A stretch of 40,005 nt of DNA from Vibrio sp. S9_S30 (GCF_014694455.1 NZ_JAAUWT010000027.1:1-40005), one strand, 5' to 3'; positions 1 to 7,108 are shown, counted from the stretch's first letter. The notes: a model not told the origin generated them from the sequence alone. A program made the numbers and translations.

Positions 1-127
1 CTTTTTCCCCTAGTGCCCACCTGTCTCTTTAACCGCCCGTAACACTAGAGTCACTGAATTACACTTTGTTTAAATGGGAAATGAGTGTTTATTAAACCCG
101 TTATATATTCTCTTCATTCAGTGAAGG
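1..127. repeat. Terminal direct repeat (copy 1)
   Basis: These 127 bases are identical to 39762-39888. The match ends exactly where the two copies enter the telomere palindrome (C128 against T39889). The simplest reading is that a 39,761-bp unit was assembled past its own junction, as happens with circular, concatemeric or hairpin-ended DNA. I see no coding sequence in it. Confidence 0.95.
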
Positions 128-173
128 CTTTCGTGTGGGCGTTCGTAAACGCCCACACGAAAACCTTCACTGA
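118..173. other. Putative telomere-resolution site (56-bp imperfect palindrome)
   Basis: The arms run from 118 to 145 and from 146 to 173, centred between 145 and 146. They pair except for the central four bases CGTA and one C128/A163 mismatch. The N15 telRL site is also a ~56-bp imperfect palindrome, cut by protelomerase to leave hairpin ends. At the right edge (39879-39934) the same core appears in reverse-complement orientation inside a much longer palindrome, which supports a role at a DNA end. Cutting here is inferred by analogy. A cruciform operator or an inversion substrate is possible but explains the right end less well. Confidence 0.65.
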
Positions 174-471
174 TACTGTGAACTAATAAGGGTTATTAAA
201 ATGGCAAGAACAGCAAATCGGTGCTGATACACTCGAGGTGTAAGCACAAGATAAAAACACCTAGTGGTGATTGCTATTACTGGAAATTGATATGCCTTAA
301 TCGGCTGGCTATGTGTGGTGATATATGAACCACACAAATGAGTATGTATTTTCATTTTTGTTTGATTTCTGGTTGTTGGTTGTTGGTAGTCGATTGTTGA
401 CCGACACAATCAATATATACTGAAAAACGAAGAAGGATCAACAGTTTTGGAAAAATATGTGCAGGAGATAC

Positions 472-503
472 AAAAAAACCCCGCTAAGAAGCGAGGTTTC
501 TTT
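472..503. terminator. Bidirectional hairpin terminator
   Basis: A-rich bases 472-478 lead into a stem (AAACC with GGTTT, and CGC with GCG, one C/A mismatch between) around loop TAAGAA, followed by a T-rich run. It could stop transcription from either side and insulates the telomere flank. Confidence 0.6.
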
Positions 504-553
504 GTTAATTTGTTTCGCCGAACAGCACCACCCGGTACGGCTACCGATGTATA

Positions 554-620
554 AGCGCCAAACATAACACTTATACTTTAGCGCCCAACAAAGCGCCTCG
601 GATGTGTATATATTAGCGCC
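554..620. repeat. Four AGCGCC direct repeats (iteron- or centromere-like)
   Basis: AGCGCC occurs at 554-559, 580-585, 592-597 and 615-620, three of them preceded by TA-rich stretches such as TATACTTT or TATATATT. Spacings of 26, 12 and 23 bp are roughly helical. Short repeats beside a par operon are typical of ParB-binding centromeres or Rep iterons. Which applies here is not shown. Confidence 0.4.
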
Positions 621-720
621 TACGCATTACGGACACAACGTTTTCACTATAATTTTCACTACCTTGCTCACTGTTTTTGCAAATGATCTTACCTATTTAT
701 CACGCACATTACGCTATAAA

Positions 721-736
721 GACTCACATATGAGTC
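721..736. promoter_or_regulatory. Operator, GACTCA-N4-TGAGTC type
   Basis: A perfect GACTCA/TGAGTC dyad with spacer CATA, immediately after TATAAA (714-719), a good -10 candidate for rightward transcription towards the par genes. The same dyad recurs at 33567, 33610, 35197 and 37927, so the plasmid-like left end is probably under the phage repressor. Confidence 0.6.
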
Positions 737-915
737 AATAAATACAAATGTAATTAAAAAAGTAATTACAAACGGTCATCTAACCCCAAGGCAATACAGG
801 GATCTGCAAATATATGATCTTTCTTTCGCATTGATGTATTTCACTTTTTTATGGAAATGATTGATTAACACTGTTTAAATATACAGTGTCTTTACAGTGC
901 TTTCTAGAGGTAACA

Positions 916-1113
916 ATGAGTTTTGAAGCAACTGAACATTTACAGGGTCCGGAAATCAAGTCGCAACAGTTGGCAGCCGTTGCTGTGGCAGCGGGTGAAG
1001 CAGCAGAGCACGTTGACCGACAAACACTTGCCTTGTGTTTTCAAGTCATCGAGCGATTAGCCCGTGAGACCACAGAACATATTAAGATGACTGAGAGCTA
1101 TTTAAATTATTAA
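916..1113 (+). CDS. Small helical protein of unknown function, upstream of parA
   Basis: A 65-aa protein. The ATG at 916 has AGAGG about six bases upstream, so I prefer it to the in-frame start at 886, which lies inside the inverted repeat. The sequence is almost entirely predicted helix, rich in Ala, Glu and Gln, with no signal peptide or membrane segment. Its core (AAGEAAEHVDRQTLALCFQVIERLA) resembles the protein encoded at 2238-2414, so the two may be distant paralogues flanking the par operon. It lies 84 bp before parA on the same strand and may be cotranscribed. Function unknown; a short regulatory or plasmid-maintenance accessory is a guess. Confidence 0.65.
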   Translation: MSFEATEHLQGPEIKSQQLAAVAVAAGEAAEHVDRQTLALCFQVIERLARETTEHIKMTESYLNY

Positions 1114-1197
1114 GATAATTATTCCAATTAAATTATTTACATAATAATTTATTTGGCTTATGTTGTTCTTATATCTTTTGTTTGGGAACTGTACGCT

Positions 1198-1854
1198 ATG
1201 GGAAAAGTTATTCTTCTGGGGCACCAAAAAGGTGGGGTTGGAAAATCCAATACAGCCGTCAACCTTGCGGTGGCTCTGTCCGCCGAGCACTACTCGGGCA
1301 ACACTGATCGTATTCTCTTAATTGATGCTGATCCACAGGCTACGCTATATCGATGGAATCAGCGCCGAGAAGATAACCCGGATTTCAATGCTTTCCCTTG
1401 CATCCGCTTGGAAGGTAATATCACAAAGCAAGTTGAACGTGAGGCGTTGAACTATGACTACGTCATTATTGACGCCGCTGGTCGTGACAGTAAAGAAATG
1501 CGATGCGCCATGTTAAAAACCGATGTGATGGTGATGCCAACTAAAGCCAGCCATGCTGATCTTGAATTATTGGAATACATGGCAGAAAAAGTTGAAAATG
1601 CCCGTGATATTCACGAGTCATTGAAAGTTCGTGTTGTCATCAATATGGCTCCGACCAATTCTCAAGCAGAGAAGCAGACCGCAAAAGGACTGTTAAAGGA
1701 TTATCCAGAGTTCCAACTCATGAACACTGTAATCGCAGACAGGAAAGCGCACCGTGATGCATTCTCTTCCGCAGCTGGGGTTCACGAATGGAAAGACAGC
1801 AGAGCCAAAGCAGAAATTAGCTGTTTATTAAAGGAGGTGTTAAATGGCATCTAG
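1198..1854 (+). CDS. parA: ParA-family partition ATPase
   Basis: A 218-aa P-loop ATPase of the ParA/MinD family that would segregate the replicon with a ParB partner. The deviant Walker A is KGGVGKS (residues ~11-17), followed by LLIDADPQAT (switch/Walker A') and DYVIIDAAGRDSKEMR (Walker B region). The ATG at 1198 starts directly before the P-loop; the longer frame from the TTG at 1153 adds an unlikely N-terminus. There is no N-terminal HTH, so this is the short ParA type found on many plasmids and phage-plasmids. Its 3' end overlaps the next gene by 11 bases, and an AAGGAGG sequence for that gene lies inside parA, so the pair is translationally linked. Confidence 0.93.
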   Translation: MGKVILLGHQKGGVGKSNTAVNLAVALSAEHYSGNTDRILLIDADPQATLYRWNQRREDNPDFNAFPCIRLEGNITKQVEREALNYDYVIIDAAGRDSKEMRCAMLKTDVMVMPTKASHADLELLEYMAEKVENARDIHESLKVRVVINMAPTNSQAEKQTAKGLLKDYPEFQLMNTVIADRKAHRDAFSSAAGVHEWKDSRAKAEISCLLKEVLNGI

Positions 1855-2182
1855 TTTATCCAGACGCGCATTGAAGCGTTCAGAGGAAAGCCTGAAAAAA
1901 GACACTGACGCGTTTATTAATGGTGCTGACCACGAATCGTCAACTGTGAAGAGAGGGCGTCCAGCTTCAAAAGAAGAGAAAGCCAGCCCGGTGTCTTTGT
2001 CTCTTACGCCAACAGAACAGGGGACTCTGGATGGGATACCAAAGAAGATTAATTTCTTGGCGTACAATGCCGGAGATGACGACGTCAACCTTGGGCGTTC
2101 TGACTTGGTTAGGCTTATGGCCAAGTACCTCAGTAGTAAGAGCGATGATGAATTACTCTCTTGGTACAATTCAGCTAAATAA
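1844..2182 (+). CDS. Small ParB-like partition partner
   Basis: A 112-aa protein directly downstream of and overlapping parA, with a strong AAGGAGG ribosome site before the ATG at 1844. It is too small to be a classical ParB. It has a basic, disordered N-terminal ~40 residues (RRALKRSEESLKK, KRGRPASKEEK), then a compact C-terminal part (SLTPTEQGTLDGIPKKINFLA ... SDLVRLMAKYLSSK). This layout, a flexible N-terminus and a small DNA-binding C-terminus next to a short ParA, matches centromere-binding proteins of ParG or ribbon-helix-helix type. I infer the function mainly from position. It is followed by a strong terminator (2216-2239). Confidence 0.7.
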   Translation: MASSLSRRALKRSEESLKKDTDAFINGADHESSTVKRGRPASKEEKASPVSLSLTPTEQGTLDGIPKKINFLAYNAGDDDVNLGRSDLVRLMAKYLSSKSDDELLSWYNSAK

Positions 2183-2215
2183 CATAATTAACTTAATAAT
2201 TAAATCAATCTAATT

Positions 2216-2239
2216 AAGGAGGGTTTCCCCTCCTTTTTT
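2216..2239 (+). terminator. Terminator of the par operon
   Basis: An 8-bp stem (AAGGAGGG with CCCTCCTT), loop TTTC, then a run of Ts, 34 bases after the parB-like stop. The convergent gene at 2238-2414 ends in its T-run. Confidence 0.85.
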
Positions 2240-2414
2240 ATTGCTTCGGTGAACTGAGTAGCCGTATGGCTTGTTCTAGTTTCCGTTCAATTTCCATTAA
2301 TGTCAGAGCCAAGTTTTCTTGCTGCCAAGCGTGTGCCGACTCTGTCGCGCACGCCGTCAAAGCTCTTGCGGATTCTAGTACAGACTCCGCCGTCGCATCA
2401 GTTTTTAAAGCCAT
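2238..2414 (-). CDS. Small helical protein, possible paralogue of the 916-1113 product
   Basis: A 58-aa all-helical protein converging on the par operon. The ATG at 2414 (MALKTD) is chosen because GGAAGA sits just before it; the further upstream ATG is itself part of that ribosome site. The central part (ACATESAHAWQQENLALTLMEIERKLEQAI) aligns by eye with the 916-1113 product: Ala-rich helix, then LAL, then IER. It has no membrane segment or cysteine motif. The upstream region carries a 20-bp dyad (2450-2469) resembling a spaced form of the phage operator. Function unknown. Confidence 0.6.
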   Translation of the reverse strand: MALKTDATAESVLESARALTACATESAHAWQQENLALTLMEIERKLEQAIRLLSSPKQ

Positions 2415-2449
2415 TATTCTTCCCAACCACTATTTTTATATTATCTTTT

Positions 2450-2469
2450 GCTCATATATGTGTATGAGC
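2450..2469. promoter_or_regulatory. Inverted repeat upstream of the 2238-2414 gene
   Basis: GCTCATA (2450-2456) and TATGAGC (2463-2469) form a perfect dyad with a 6-base spacer. The half-sites resemble those of the phage operator but the spacing differs, so it may be a separate regulator's site. Confidence 0.4.
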
Positions 2470-2522
2470 TCCAAGGGAAAGTGTCCACATTATCAATAAG
2501 GCTGTAAACATCACCCCCGAAA

Positions 2523-2541
2523 ATAGTCCTTTTTCGACTAT
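2523..2541. promoter_or_regulatory. Likely autoregulatory operator of the XRE gene
   Basis: ATAGTC (2523-2528) and GACTAT (2536-2541) form a dyad with a 7-base spacer, and a further TAGTCCTATA copy follows at ~2555-2564. It lies 35-55 bases before the XRE start, the usual place for self-repression. Confidence 0.45.
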
Positions 2542-2575
2542 ATTTAAGTCAAAGTAGTCCTATAAGGAGTGACAC

Positions 2576-2932
2576 GTGTCTCAAGAACCCTATGCAGTAG
2601 CGCTCAAAAATCGTCGGTTGGCGCTGGGGTTGACTCAAGATGAGTTAGCAAAGAAAGCAAGCATGAGCCCGAAAACATTACAACGCATCGAGAATGCACA
2701 AACGGACTTACGCGTTAGTCAATTCAGAAAACTGTTACAAGCACTGGAATGCACCGATCTCGATATCAGCTTAGATCTCGTGAATGTGGAAGGGGCGACA
2801 CCGTGGGATGTTGCTGCGGCGGCCAGGGTACTGCTTCCCGAAAGCCGCGCCCACTTAGTCGCCGCCATTATGTCTGAGTGGCGGCGAACTGAACATTTAC
2901 TCACGGCAGAGATTCAAATCAAAGATACGTAA
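2576..2932 (+). CDS. XRE-family (Cro/CI-type HTH) regulator
   Basis: A 118-aa transcriptional regulator. The GTG at 2576 follows a clear TAAGGAGT ribosome site. Residues ~9-60 form a canonical HTH_3 domain (LKNRRLALGLTQDELAKKASMSPKTLQRIENAQ, with TQDELA and SPKTLQRIE as the two helices). The C-terminal half has no catalytic motif and is probably an oligomerisation domain. There is no toxin-sized partner beside it, so an orphan regulator is more likely than an antitoxin. A dyad upstream (2523-2541) suggests self-regulation. The IS element inserted 19 bases after its stop codon, so a former downstream partner cannot be excluded. Confidence 0.8.
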   Translation: MSQEPYAVALKNRRLALGLTQDELAKKASMSPKTLQRIENAQTDLRVSQFRKLLQALECTDLDISLDLVNVEGATPWDVAAAARVLLPESRAHLVAAIMSEWRRTEHLLTAEIQIKDT

Positions 2933-2943
2933 AAATGGTGCGG

Positions 2944-2951
2944 CTTATTCC
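2944..2951. repeat. 8-bp target-site duplication (left)
   Basis: CTTATTCC directly abuts the left inverted repeat and recurs at 5436-5443 directly after the right one. Eight base pairs is the duplication length expected for the ISL3 family. An intact copy implies a fairly recent insertion. Confidence 0.9.
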
Positions 2952-3034
2952 GGGTATTCGGATTAAAGTGTGTACATGAAATGAAGTTAACTTTATAATC
3001 ATTGTTGTACGATTCGGATTATAGTGAGTATGAC

Positions 3035-4069
3035 ATGCACACACCAGTTCTTCGTTACCACGGTGGTAAATACAGGTTATCTAAATGGCTCTATGAATTC
3101 TTTCCAAAGCATAAAACGTATGTAGAGCCATTCGGTGGAGCAGCTAGCGTTCTACTTAGGAAAGAGCGGAGTCACGGTGAGGTTTATAACGACCTCGACC
3201 AAGACATATTTAATCTATTCAATGTCCTGAGAGATAAAGACTCATCTTGTAGATTGATAGAACTGTGTCAGTTAACCCCATACAGCCGAGATGAATTTAA
3301 GTTAGCGTATGAGTTCACTGACGAACCTATTGAGCGAGCTAGAAGAACTATTGTCCGCTCTGCTATGGGATTTGGCTCTGGTGCAGCGTCTGGCCATCCA
3401 ACTGGTTTCCGTTGCGAAGCATCAAGAAAGTACAACACATCAGCTCATTGCTGGGCTAAATATCCCCCCGTACTCAAGTATGTTCATGCAAGATTACAAG
3501 GTGTAAACATCGAGAATAGACCTGCTATAGATTGCATGACCAAGCATGATGCTGCTGACACCCTTCACTATGTTGATCCACCCTATTTGTTCGAAACAAG
3601 AACATTAAACAATCGTTCAGGAATCTACCGTCATGAAATGGATACCAGTGAGCATGAGGATTTGCTTTCCACTCTGACTTCTCTTGATGGCTTTGTCGTG
3701 TTAAGTGGCTATGACAACGACCTGTACAATGATTGCTTGACTGGATGGCGCAGAGAAGAGAAGCAATCACGCATTTCGGCTGGTAGTGGTACAGGGCTGA
3801 GAACTGAATGCGTTTGGATAAATGAGCAATGCAGCGAGGCTCTAATAGAAAAAGGCAAAATAGGCATACGTCACACATCACAAGGTGCATATATCACACA
3901 TCACATAAGAACAGAAAGCACTGAAAGTAAAATTAAGTCTGAAATAGAGCGTATGCTGTTGAATGGCGATAAGATAACAAAAACATCTATTGCTAAAAGC
4001 GTTGGCTTGTCACGAGAGCAGATTACGCGAAGATATAGCCATTTATTTGAAGAGTTAGCCAGTGCTTAA
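3035..4069 (+). CDS. DNA adenine methyltransferase (D12/Dam class), IS passenger
   Basis: A 344-aa N6-adenine methyltransferase of the Dam/D12 class. HGGK (residues ~9-12) and VEPFGGAASVLL (~30-41) form the AdoMet-binding region, and DPPY (~183-186) is the catalytic motif IV; this order is typical of the alpha class. The last ~50 residues (LLNGDKITKTSIAKSVGLSREQITRRYSHL) look like an added helix-turn-helix. The ATG at 3035, after AGTGAG, is preferred to the TTG at 3002. Its end overlaps the transposase start by 8 bases, so the two are coupled and move together. The recognition site cannot be read from sequence; GATC is the class default but is not shown. Confidence 0.9.
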   Translation: MHTPVLRYHGGKYRLSKWLYEFFPKHKTYVEPFGGAASVLLRKERSHGEVYNDLDQDIFNLFNVLRDKDSSCRLIELCQLTPYSRDEFKLAYEFTDEPIERARRTIVRSAMGFGSGAASGHPTGFRCEASRKYNTSAHCWAKYPPVLKYVHARLQGVNIENRPAIDCMTKHDAADTLHYVDPPYLFETRTLNNRSGIYRHEMDTSEHEDLLSTLTSLDGFVVLSGYDNDLYNDCLTGWRREEKQSRISAGSGTGLRTECVWINEQCSEALIEKGKIGIRHTSQGAYITHHIRTESTESKIKSEIERMLLNGDKITKTSIAKSVGLSREQITRRYSHLFEELASA

Positions 4070-5375
4070 TTTACCTAACGTAACTGAAACCAAGTTGGTT
4101 ACAGATGAAGACAACTATTTAGTTCATGCTGAGTCAGTAGTTGCAATTCGAGATTGTCCACAGTGTCGCTCTGATGATTCTGTTGTGATCGGCAGTCGAA
4201 ATCAGAAGTATGTTGATGCCCAAATGCACACAAAGAAAGTGCGTATAGAATTCACAAGAAAACGCTTCAAGTGCAAGCCCTGTGGAAAGACTTATTTTGA
4301 GCCGCTGGAATGGCTTCATGAAGATTTCCGTATGCCAAAGAGAACCGTTGAATACGCTGTTAAACAAGCTGCAACGGTTCCGTTTTTGAGCGTGGCCAGA
4401 GAGCTTGGTGTAGATGAAAAGACCGTTAGAAACATCTTCGCCAATTATGTTACTGCTATCGAGAACAAGCACGACTGGCAAGCCCCTCGTGTCCTTGGTA
4501 TTGATGAGACACATTTCAGTAAGAAAATGCACCTAGTCATGACCGACATTGAGCGCAGAACTCTCCTCGATATGCGCAAGGATAGGTCTCAGGATGCCAC
4601 ACAGAAAGCCATTATGAGGCTTAATGGATGGAAAGATATTGAGATCGTCTGTATTGATATGTGGAGACCTTATCTTAGAGCTGTGAAGCAGCTCATACCC
4701 AACACAGTCGTTGTTGTAGACCGTTTCCACGTAGCCAAAATGGGCAATGAAGCGATGGAAAAAGCCCGTAAAGCCGTTCGTGCAAAATTGACGGTAAAAG
4801 AGCGTAAAAAGCTCAAGAACGATAGAAAGATTTTGCTCAAGCGCAGAGACAATATCAAAGGTCTAAATGAGTTAGCATCCTTTGAGTTCTGGACTAATGA
4901 ATACCCTCAGTTGATGGAAGTATACAACGCTAAAGAGGGCTTCTTAGGTATGTGGGACATGCCTACAAGAAAGGAAGCTGAAGACTATTGGGAGAACTGG
5001 AAAAGCGTAGCAACTCCAACCGTCCGTGAGTTTTTTAGCGAGGCTATTCGAGCTGTAGATAATTGGCATGAAGAGATCTTTAATTGGTGGGATTATCCAT
5101 ACACCAATGCTGTAACTGAGAGCCTTAACAACACCATTAAGGGAGTGTTTAGAAATGGCAGAGGATACAGCTTTGAAGTTCTCAGAGCTAAGTTGCTTTA
5201 CACCAAAGGCGGACTGGAAACGACTATCGACTCACTTAACCAGCCTCGCCCAGAGCCTACTGATATGATCTTCTTCGATGAGCCTGAAATGTCATTCCAC
5301 GGAACCAGAATGACGGTAAACAAACTGTTCTATGAACAGGTCATTATTCAATCAAATACACACAAGAAGAAATAA
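4062..5375 (+). CDS. tnp: ISL3-family transposase
   Basis: A 437-aa DDE transposase that would move the surrounding element. The N-terminal zinc-binding domain has CPQC (~34-37) and CKPCGKTYF (~71-79), followed by an HTH (LSVARELGVDEKTVRNIF, ~109-126). The catalytic core shows GIDE (~146-149), VVDRFHVAK (~219-227) and TESLNNTIK (~349-357) as the expected D, D and E positions. Length is normal for the family and the frame is intact, so it is probably active. The GTG start at 4062 follows GAAGAG and overlaps the methyltransferase stop. A 12-bp hairpin (5384-5417) follows the stop and runs into the right inverted repeat. Confidence 0.95.
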   Translation: MLNLPNVTETKLVTDEDNYLVHAESVVAIRDCPQCRSDDSVVIGSRNQKYVDAQMHTKKVRIEFTRKRFKCKPCGKTYFEPLEWLHEDFRMPKRTVEYAVKQAATVPFLSVARELGVDEKTVRNIFANYVTAIENKHDWQAPRVLGIDETHFSKKMHLVMTDIERRTLLDMRKDRSQDATQKAIMRLNGWKDIEIVCIDMWRPYLRAVKQLIPNTVVVVDRFHVAKMGNEAMEKARKAVRAKLTVKERKKLKNDRKILLKRRDNIKGLNELASFEFWTNEYPQLMEVYNAKEGFLGMWDMPTRKEAEDYWENWKSVATPTVREFFSEAIRAVDNWHEEIFNWWDYPYTNAVTESLNNTIKGVFRNGRGYSFEVLRAKLLYTKGGLETTIDSLNQPRPEPTDMIFFDEPEMSFHGTRMTVNKLFYEQVIIQSNTHKKK

Positions 5376-5383
5376 CAGAGATA

Positions 5384-5417
5384 GAGTATTGATTAGTATG
5401 ATATTTAATCAATACTC
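5384..5417. terminator. Hairpin at the right end of the IS
   Basis: A perfect 12-bp stem (GAGTATTGATTA with TAATCAATACTC) around a 10-base loop, directly after the transposase stop and overlapping the right inverted repeat. It has no T-run, so it may block read-through from outside or shape the end rather than act as a classical terminator. Confidence 0.5.
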
Positions 5418-5435
5418 ACTTTAATCCGTATACCC

Positions 5436-5643
5436 CTTATTCCTATTATGTTAAATGTGTAAGTTTTCATGCGAATGGGTCAGTTTTGATGCTCTAATTT
5501 GCTCAACGGGTCAAAACTGATGCTTAAATGTGTTCAAAACCCATTATTCTCATGTTGTAAATTTGTTTCACTTTGATGGAATTTTAGCCGGAGAAATCGG
5601 CGAGATGATTTGTCGCTGAAATTCAGGCGAAACCGCCAAAAGA
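5436..5643. other. Gene-free stretch with an inverted repeat
   Basis: Begins with the right 8-bp target duplication (5436-5443). GGGTCAGTTTTGATGCT (5477-5493) and GGGTCAAAACTGATGCT (5508-5524) share both ends, and their centres TCAGTTTTGA and TCAAAACTGA are reverse complements. The pair looks like a dyad protein-binding site or partition element. I see no gene. Confidence 0.45.
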
Positions 5644-6030
5644 TCAACTTTTCTTTGGAAAGGGGACAACCTCGCCCGTTTTCTTGATTTGGGGCTCTAG
5701 GGGGCGGGTTATTGGGAATTGATTTTCTAATAGCAGATAGTATTCGTCGTTTAGATAACAGCCGACACAATAATGATTCGGTGGAAGGTTTTCCCAATCG
5801 GTCAACCCGTCGTCGTCGTGAGTAAATCCATTCACGCCGACTAGCTTCACGAGTTGATGCTGCTTAGTGTCGAAATCTAACGGCAGAAAACCGCCAAACG
5901 ATTTGAATTTATGCTCACCATCCTTTGAAAGCGCAGGGAGCCGATCACCAGAAACACCCGAACCCTGAATCGCTCCACGTTCGTTTAAGACAACGTTCCT
6001 GTAATTGTGAGTATATCGAATGGCCGGCAT
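5644..6030 (-). CDS. Hypothetical protein (128 aa)
   Basis: A 128-aa soluble protein I do not recognise. It has no signal peptide, membrane segment or nucleotide-binding motif. The middle is acidic and aromatic (FLPLDFDTKQHQLVKLVGVNGFTHDDDGLTDWENLPPNHYCVGCYLNDEYYLLLE), suggesting a small beta-rich fold, and the C-terminal ~20 residues look disordered. The ribosome site before the ATG at 6030 is poor. It lies downstream of the kfrA-like gene on the same strand but beyond that gene's terminator, so it likely has its own promoter or depends on read-through. It may be a plasmid accessory gene. Confidence 0.55.
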   Translation of the reverse strand: MPAIRYTHNYRNVVLNERGAIQGSGVSGDRLPALSKDGEHKFKSFGGFLPLDFDTKQHQLVKLVGVNGFTHDDDGLTDWENLPPNHYCVGCYLNDEYYLLLENQFPITRPLEPQIKKTGEVVPFPKKS

Positions 6031-6071
6031 GTGGATTTGGTCTGATTAAGTGTTCTAATCAGTCTAACAAA

Positions 6072-6097
6072 GAAGGGCACCCGATTGGGTGCCTTTA
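6072..6097 (-). terminator. Terminator after the kfrA-like gene
   Basis: A 7-bp stem (GGCACCC with GGGTGCC), loop GATT, with T-rich sequence on the leftward strand, 5 bases after the stop codon of the 6102-7061 gene. Confidence 0.85.
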
Positions 6098-6101
6098 CTA
6101 C

Positions 6102-7061
6102 CTACCCGTTATTGCTTCTTAAGACGAGAGATAACGATTCACGCTCTCGCTCAGACAAAGAAAGTTCACTTTGCAGTTGCGATACTCGTTTTTGCAACTC
6201 GACAAGCTGCCCTTGAGCCGATGACAACGCCTTGCTGTCAGCCTTGGCTTCAGCAAGATCAATGTTTAATCGCTCGACATCTGCTTTTTGGCTTTCTTGC
6301 TGTGTGCGCAATTGAACCGTTACCGTTCTTTCATCTGCAAGCTCTTTAATTAGAGTATTGTGTTGCTCAAGGGTTTTTTCATGCTGGGCTTGCTCAATTT
6401 CACGTTTCGCCTGGTCAACTGTGAGCAATTTCACTTGCTCTCTGAGCCCTTCGCTTTCTTGCTCTGCCTTATCTGCTCTGCGATTTGACGCTTCAACTAA
6501 ACTTTTGGCTTCATTCTTGGCGTTTTCTACTAAGAGCTCACACTTATTTTCTGTATTCGATATGGCTTTGGCTGAGTCTGCTTTCGCCGTTTCAGCTTCT
6601 TGCAATGCGTCTTTCGCCGCTTGCTCTGCGAGTTCAACGCGCTCCATTGCGCGCGTGGCTTTTCCATTAGCTTCATTAATGGATTGAACCGCTTTCGCTT
6701 CTGCCATTTCAACTCGGTGCTGACAGTCCTTTTCCTTTTCTTCGAGAAGTTCTATCGCCTCGTCTAACTGTTCTTTCTGATTGGCCAGTAATTCGTGGAG
6801 ATTAGCCGTTTTACGCTCTACGACGTTTTGAACTTCATCAGCTAACAGTTTGGCGATGGCACTGCTTCCAAGCTCATCCGCCATTTTTAATACATCTGAG
6901 TTTCTCTTTTCGGTAAAGTCACGAAGGTGCTTTGAAACCGTTTCTGTTTTACCGCCTGTAACTTGCATCACGCCGCGAACTGAAGGTTTCGTTCCTTGGT
7001 TCAACATGCCAGTCGCCGCTTTGGCTACTTGTTCGTAAGTAACTCCCGATTTATCCGCCAT
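6102..7061 (-). CDS. kfrA: KfrA-like DNA-binding coiled-coil protein
   Basis: A 319-aa protein of the KfrA type, plasmid proteins that bind their own promoter and form filaments aiding stable inheritance. Residues ~1-60 form the KfrA_N-type DNA-binding domain (VTYEQVAKAATGMLNQGTKPSVRGVMQVTGGKTETVSKHLRDF). From ~75 to the end the protein is one long coiled coil rich in Ala, Glu, Lys and Gln. Its promoter region (7109-7150) carries four GGGAAAC-type half-sites, consistent with autorepression. It has its own terminator. Together with ParA it marks the left third of the window as a plasmid maintenance region. Family assignment is firm; the exact role here is inferred. Confidence 0.85.
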   Translation of the reverse strand: MADKSGVTYEQVAKAATGMLNQGTKPSVRGVMQVTGGKTETVSKHLRDFTEKRNSDVLKMADELGSSAIAKLLADEVQNVVERKTANLHELLANQKEQLDEAIELLEEKEKDCQHRVEMAEAKAVQSINEANGKATRAMERVELAEQAAKDALQEAETAKADSAKAISNTENKCELLVENAKNEAKSLVEASNRRADKAEQESEGLREQVKLLTVDQAKREIEQAQHEKTLEQHNTLIKELADERTVTVQLRTQQESQKADVERLNIDLAEAKADSKALSSAQGQLVELQKRVSQLQSELSLSERERESLSLVLRSNNG

Positions 7062-7108
7062 TTCAATTCCCCAGTTTATGAACTTGATTGTTTAAAGTAT
7101 AAACACAA

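Larger units (their letters stand above)
174..915. other. Gene-poor telomere flank
   Basis: I find no convincing gene in these ~740 bases. They hold a bidirectional terminator (472-503), four AGCGCC repeats (554-620), a phage-type operator (721-736), an 8+8 inverted repeat (749-770, TGTAATTA and TAATTACA) and a 6+6 inverted repeat just upstream of the first gene (868-889, ACACTG and CAGTGT). Base composition is AT-rich. The density of repeats suggests a partition centromere or replication-related site, but no function can be assigned from sequence alone. Confidence 0.6.
2952..5435 (+). mobile_element. ISL3-family insertion sequence with a methyltransferase passenger (2,484 bp)
   Basis: The left end (2952-2974) and right end (5413-5435) are inverted repeats matching at 21 of 23 positions, both beginning GGGTAT and containing CGGATTAAAGTG. 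They are flanked by the 8-bp duplication CTTATTCC. Between them lie two overlapping genes, a DNA adenine methyltransferase and an ISL3 transposase. A degenerate extra copy of the end motif (GATTCGGATTATAGTGAGTA, 3011-3030) lies inside the left end, possibly a second transposase-binding site. ISL3 elements are usually ~1.3-1.6 kb with only a transposase; the extra length is the methyltransferase. Confidence 0.93.

Noticed and set aside
167..409. 80-aa leftward frame in the telomere flank
   Set aside because: No ribosome site, odd composition, and it starts inside the palindrome; surrounded by non-coding repeats.
446..553. 35-codon rightward frame beginning with TTG (LEKYVQEIQKNPAKKRGFF)
   Set aside because: It runs through the terminator hairpin and the first AGCGCC repeat, and the start is TTG. 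AAGGA upstream makes it not impossible, but support is too thin.
2576..2932. Antitoxin of a toxin-antitoxin pair
   Set aside because: HTH family fits, but no toxin-like gene lies on either side; a partner could have lain where the IS inserted, which cannot be shown.
5534..5797. 87-aa leftward frame overlapping the 5644-6030 gene
   Set aside because: It overlaps a longer, more protein-like frame and has no ribosome site.
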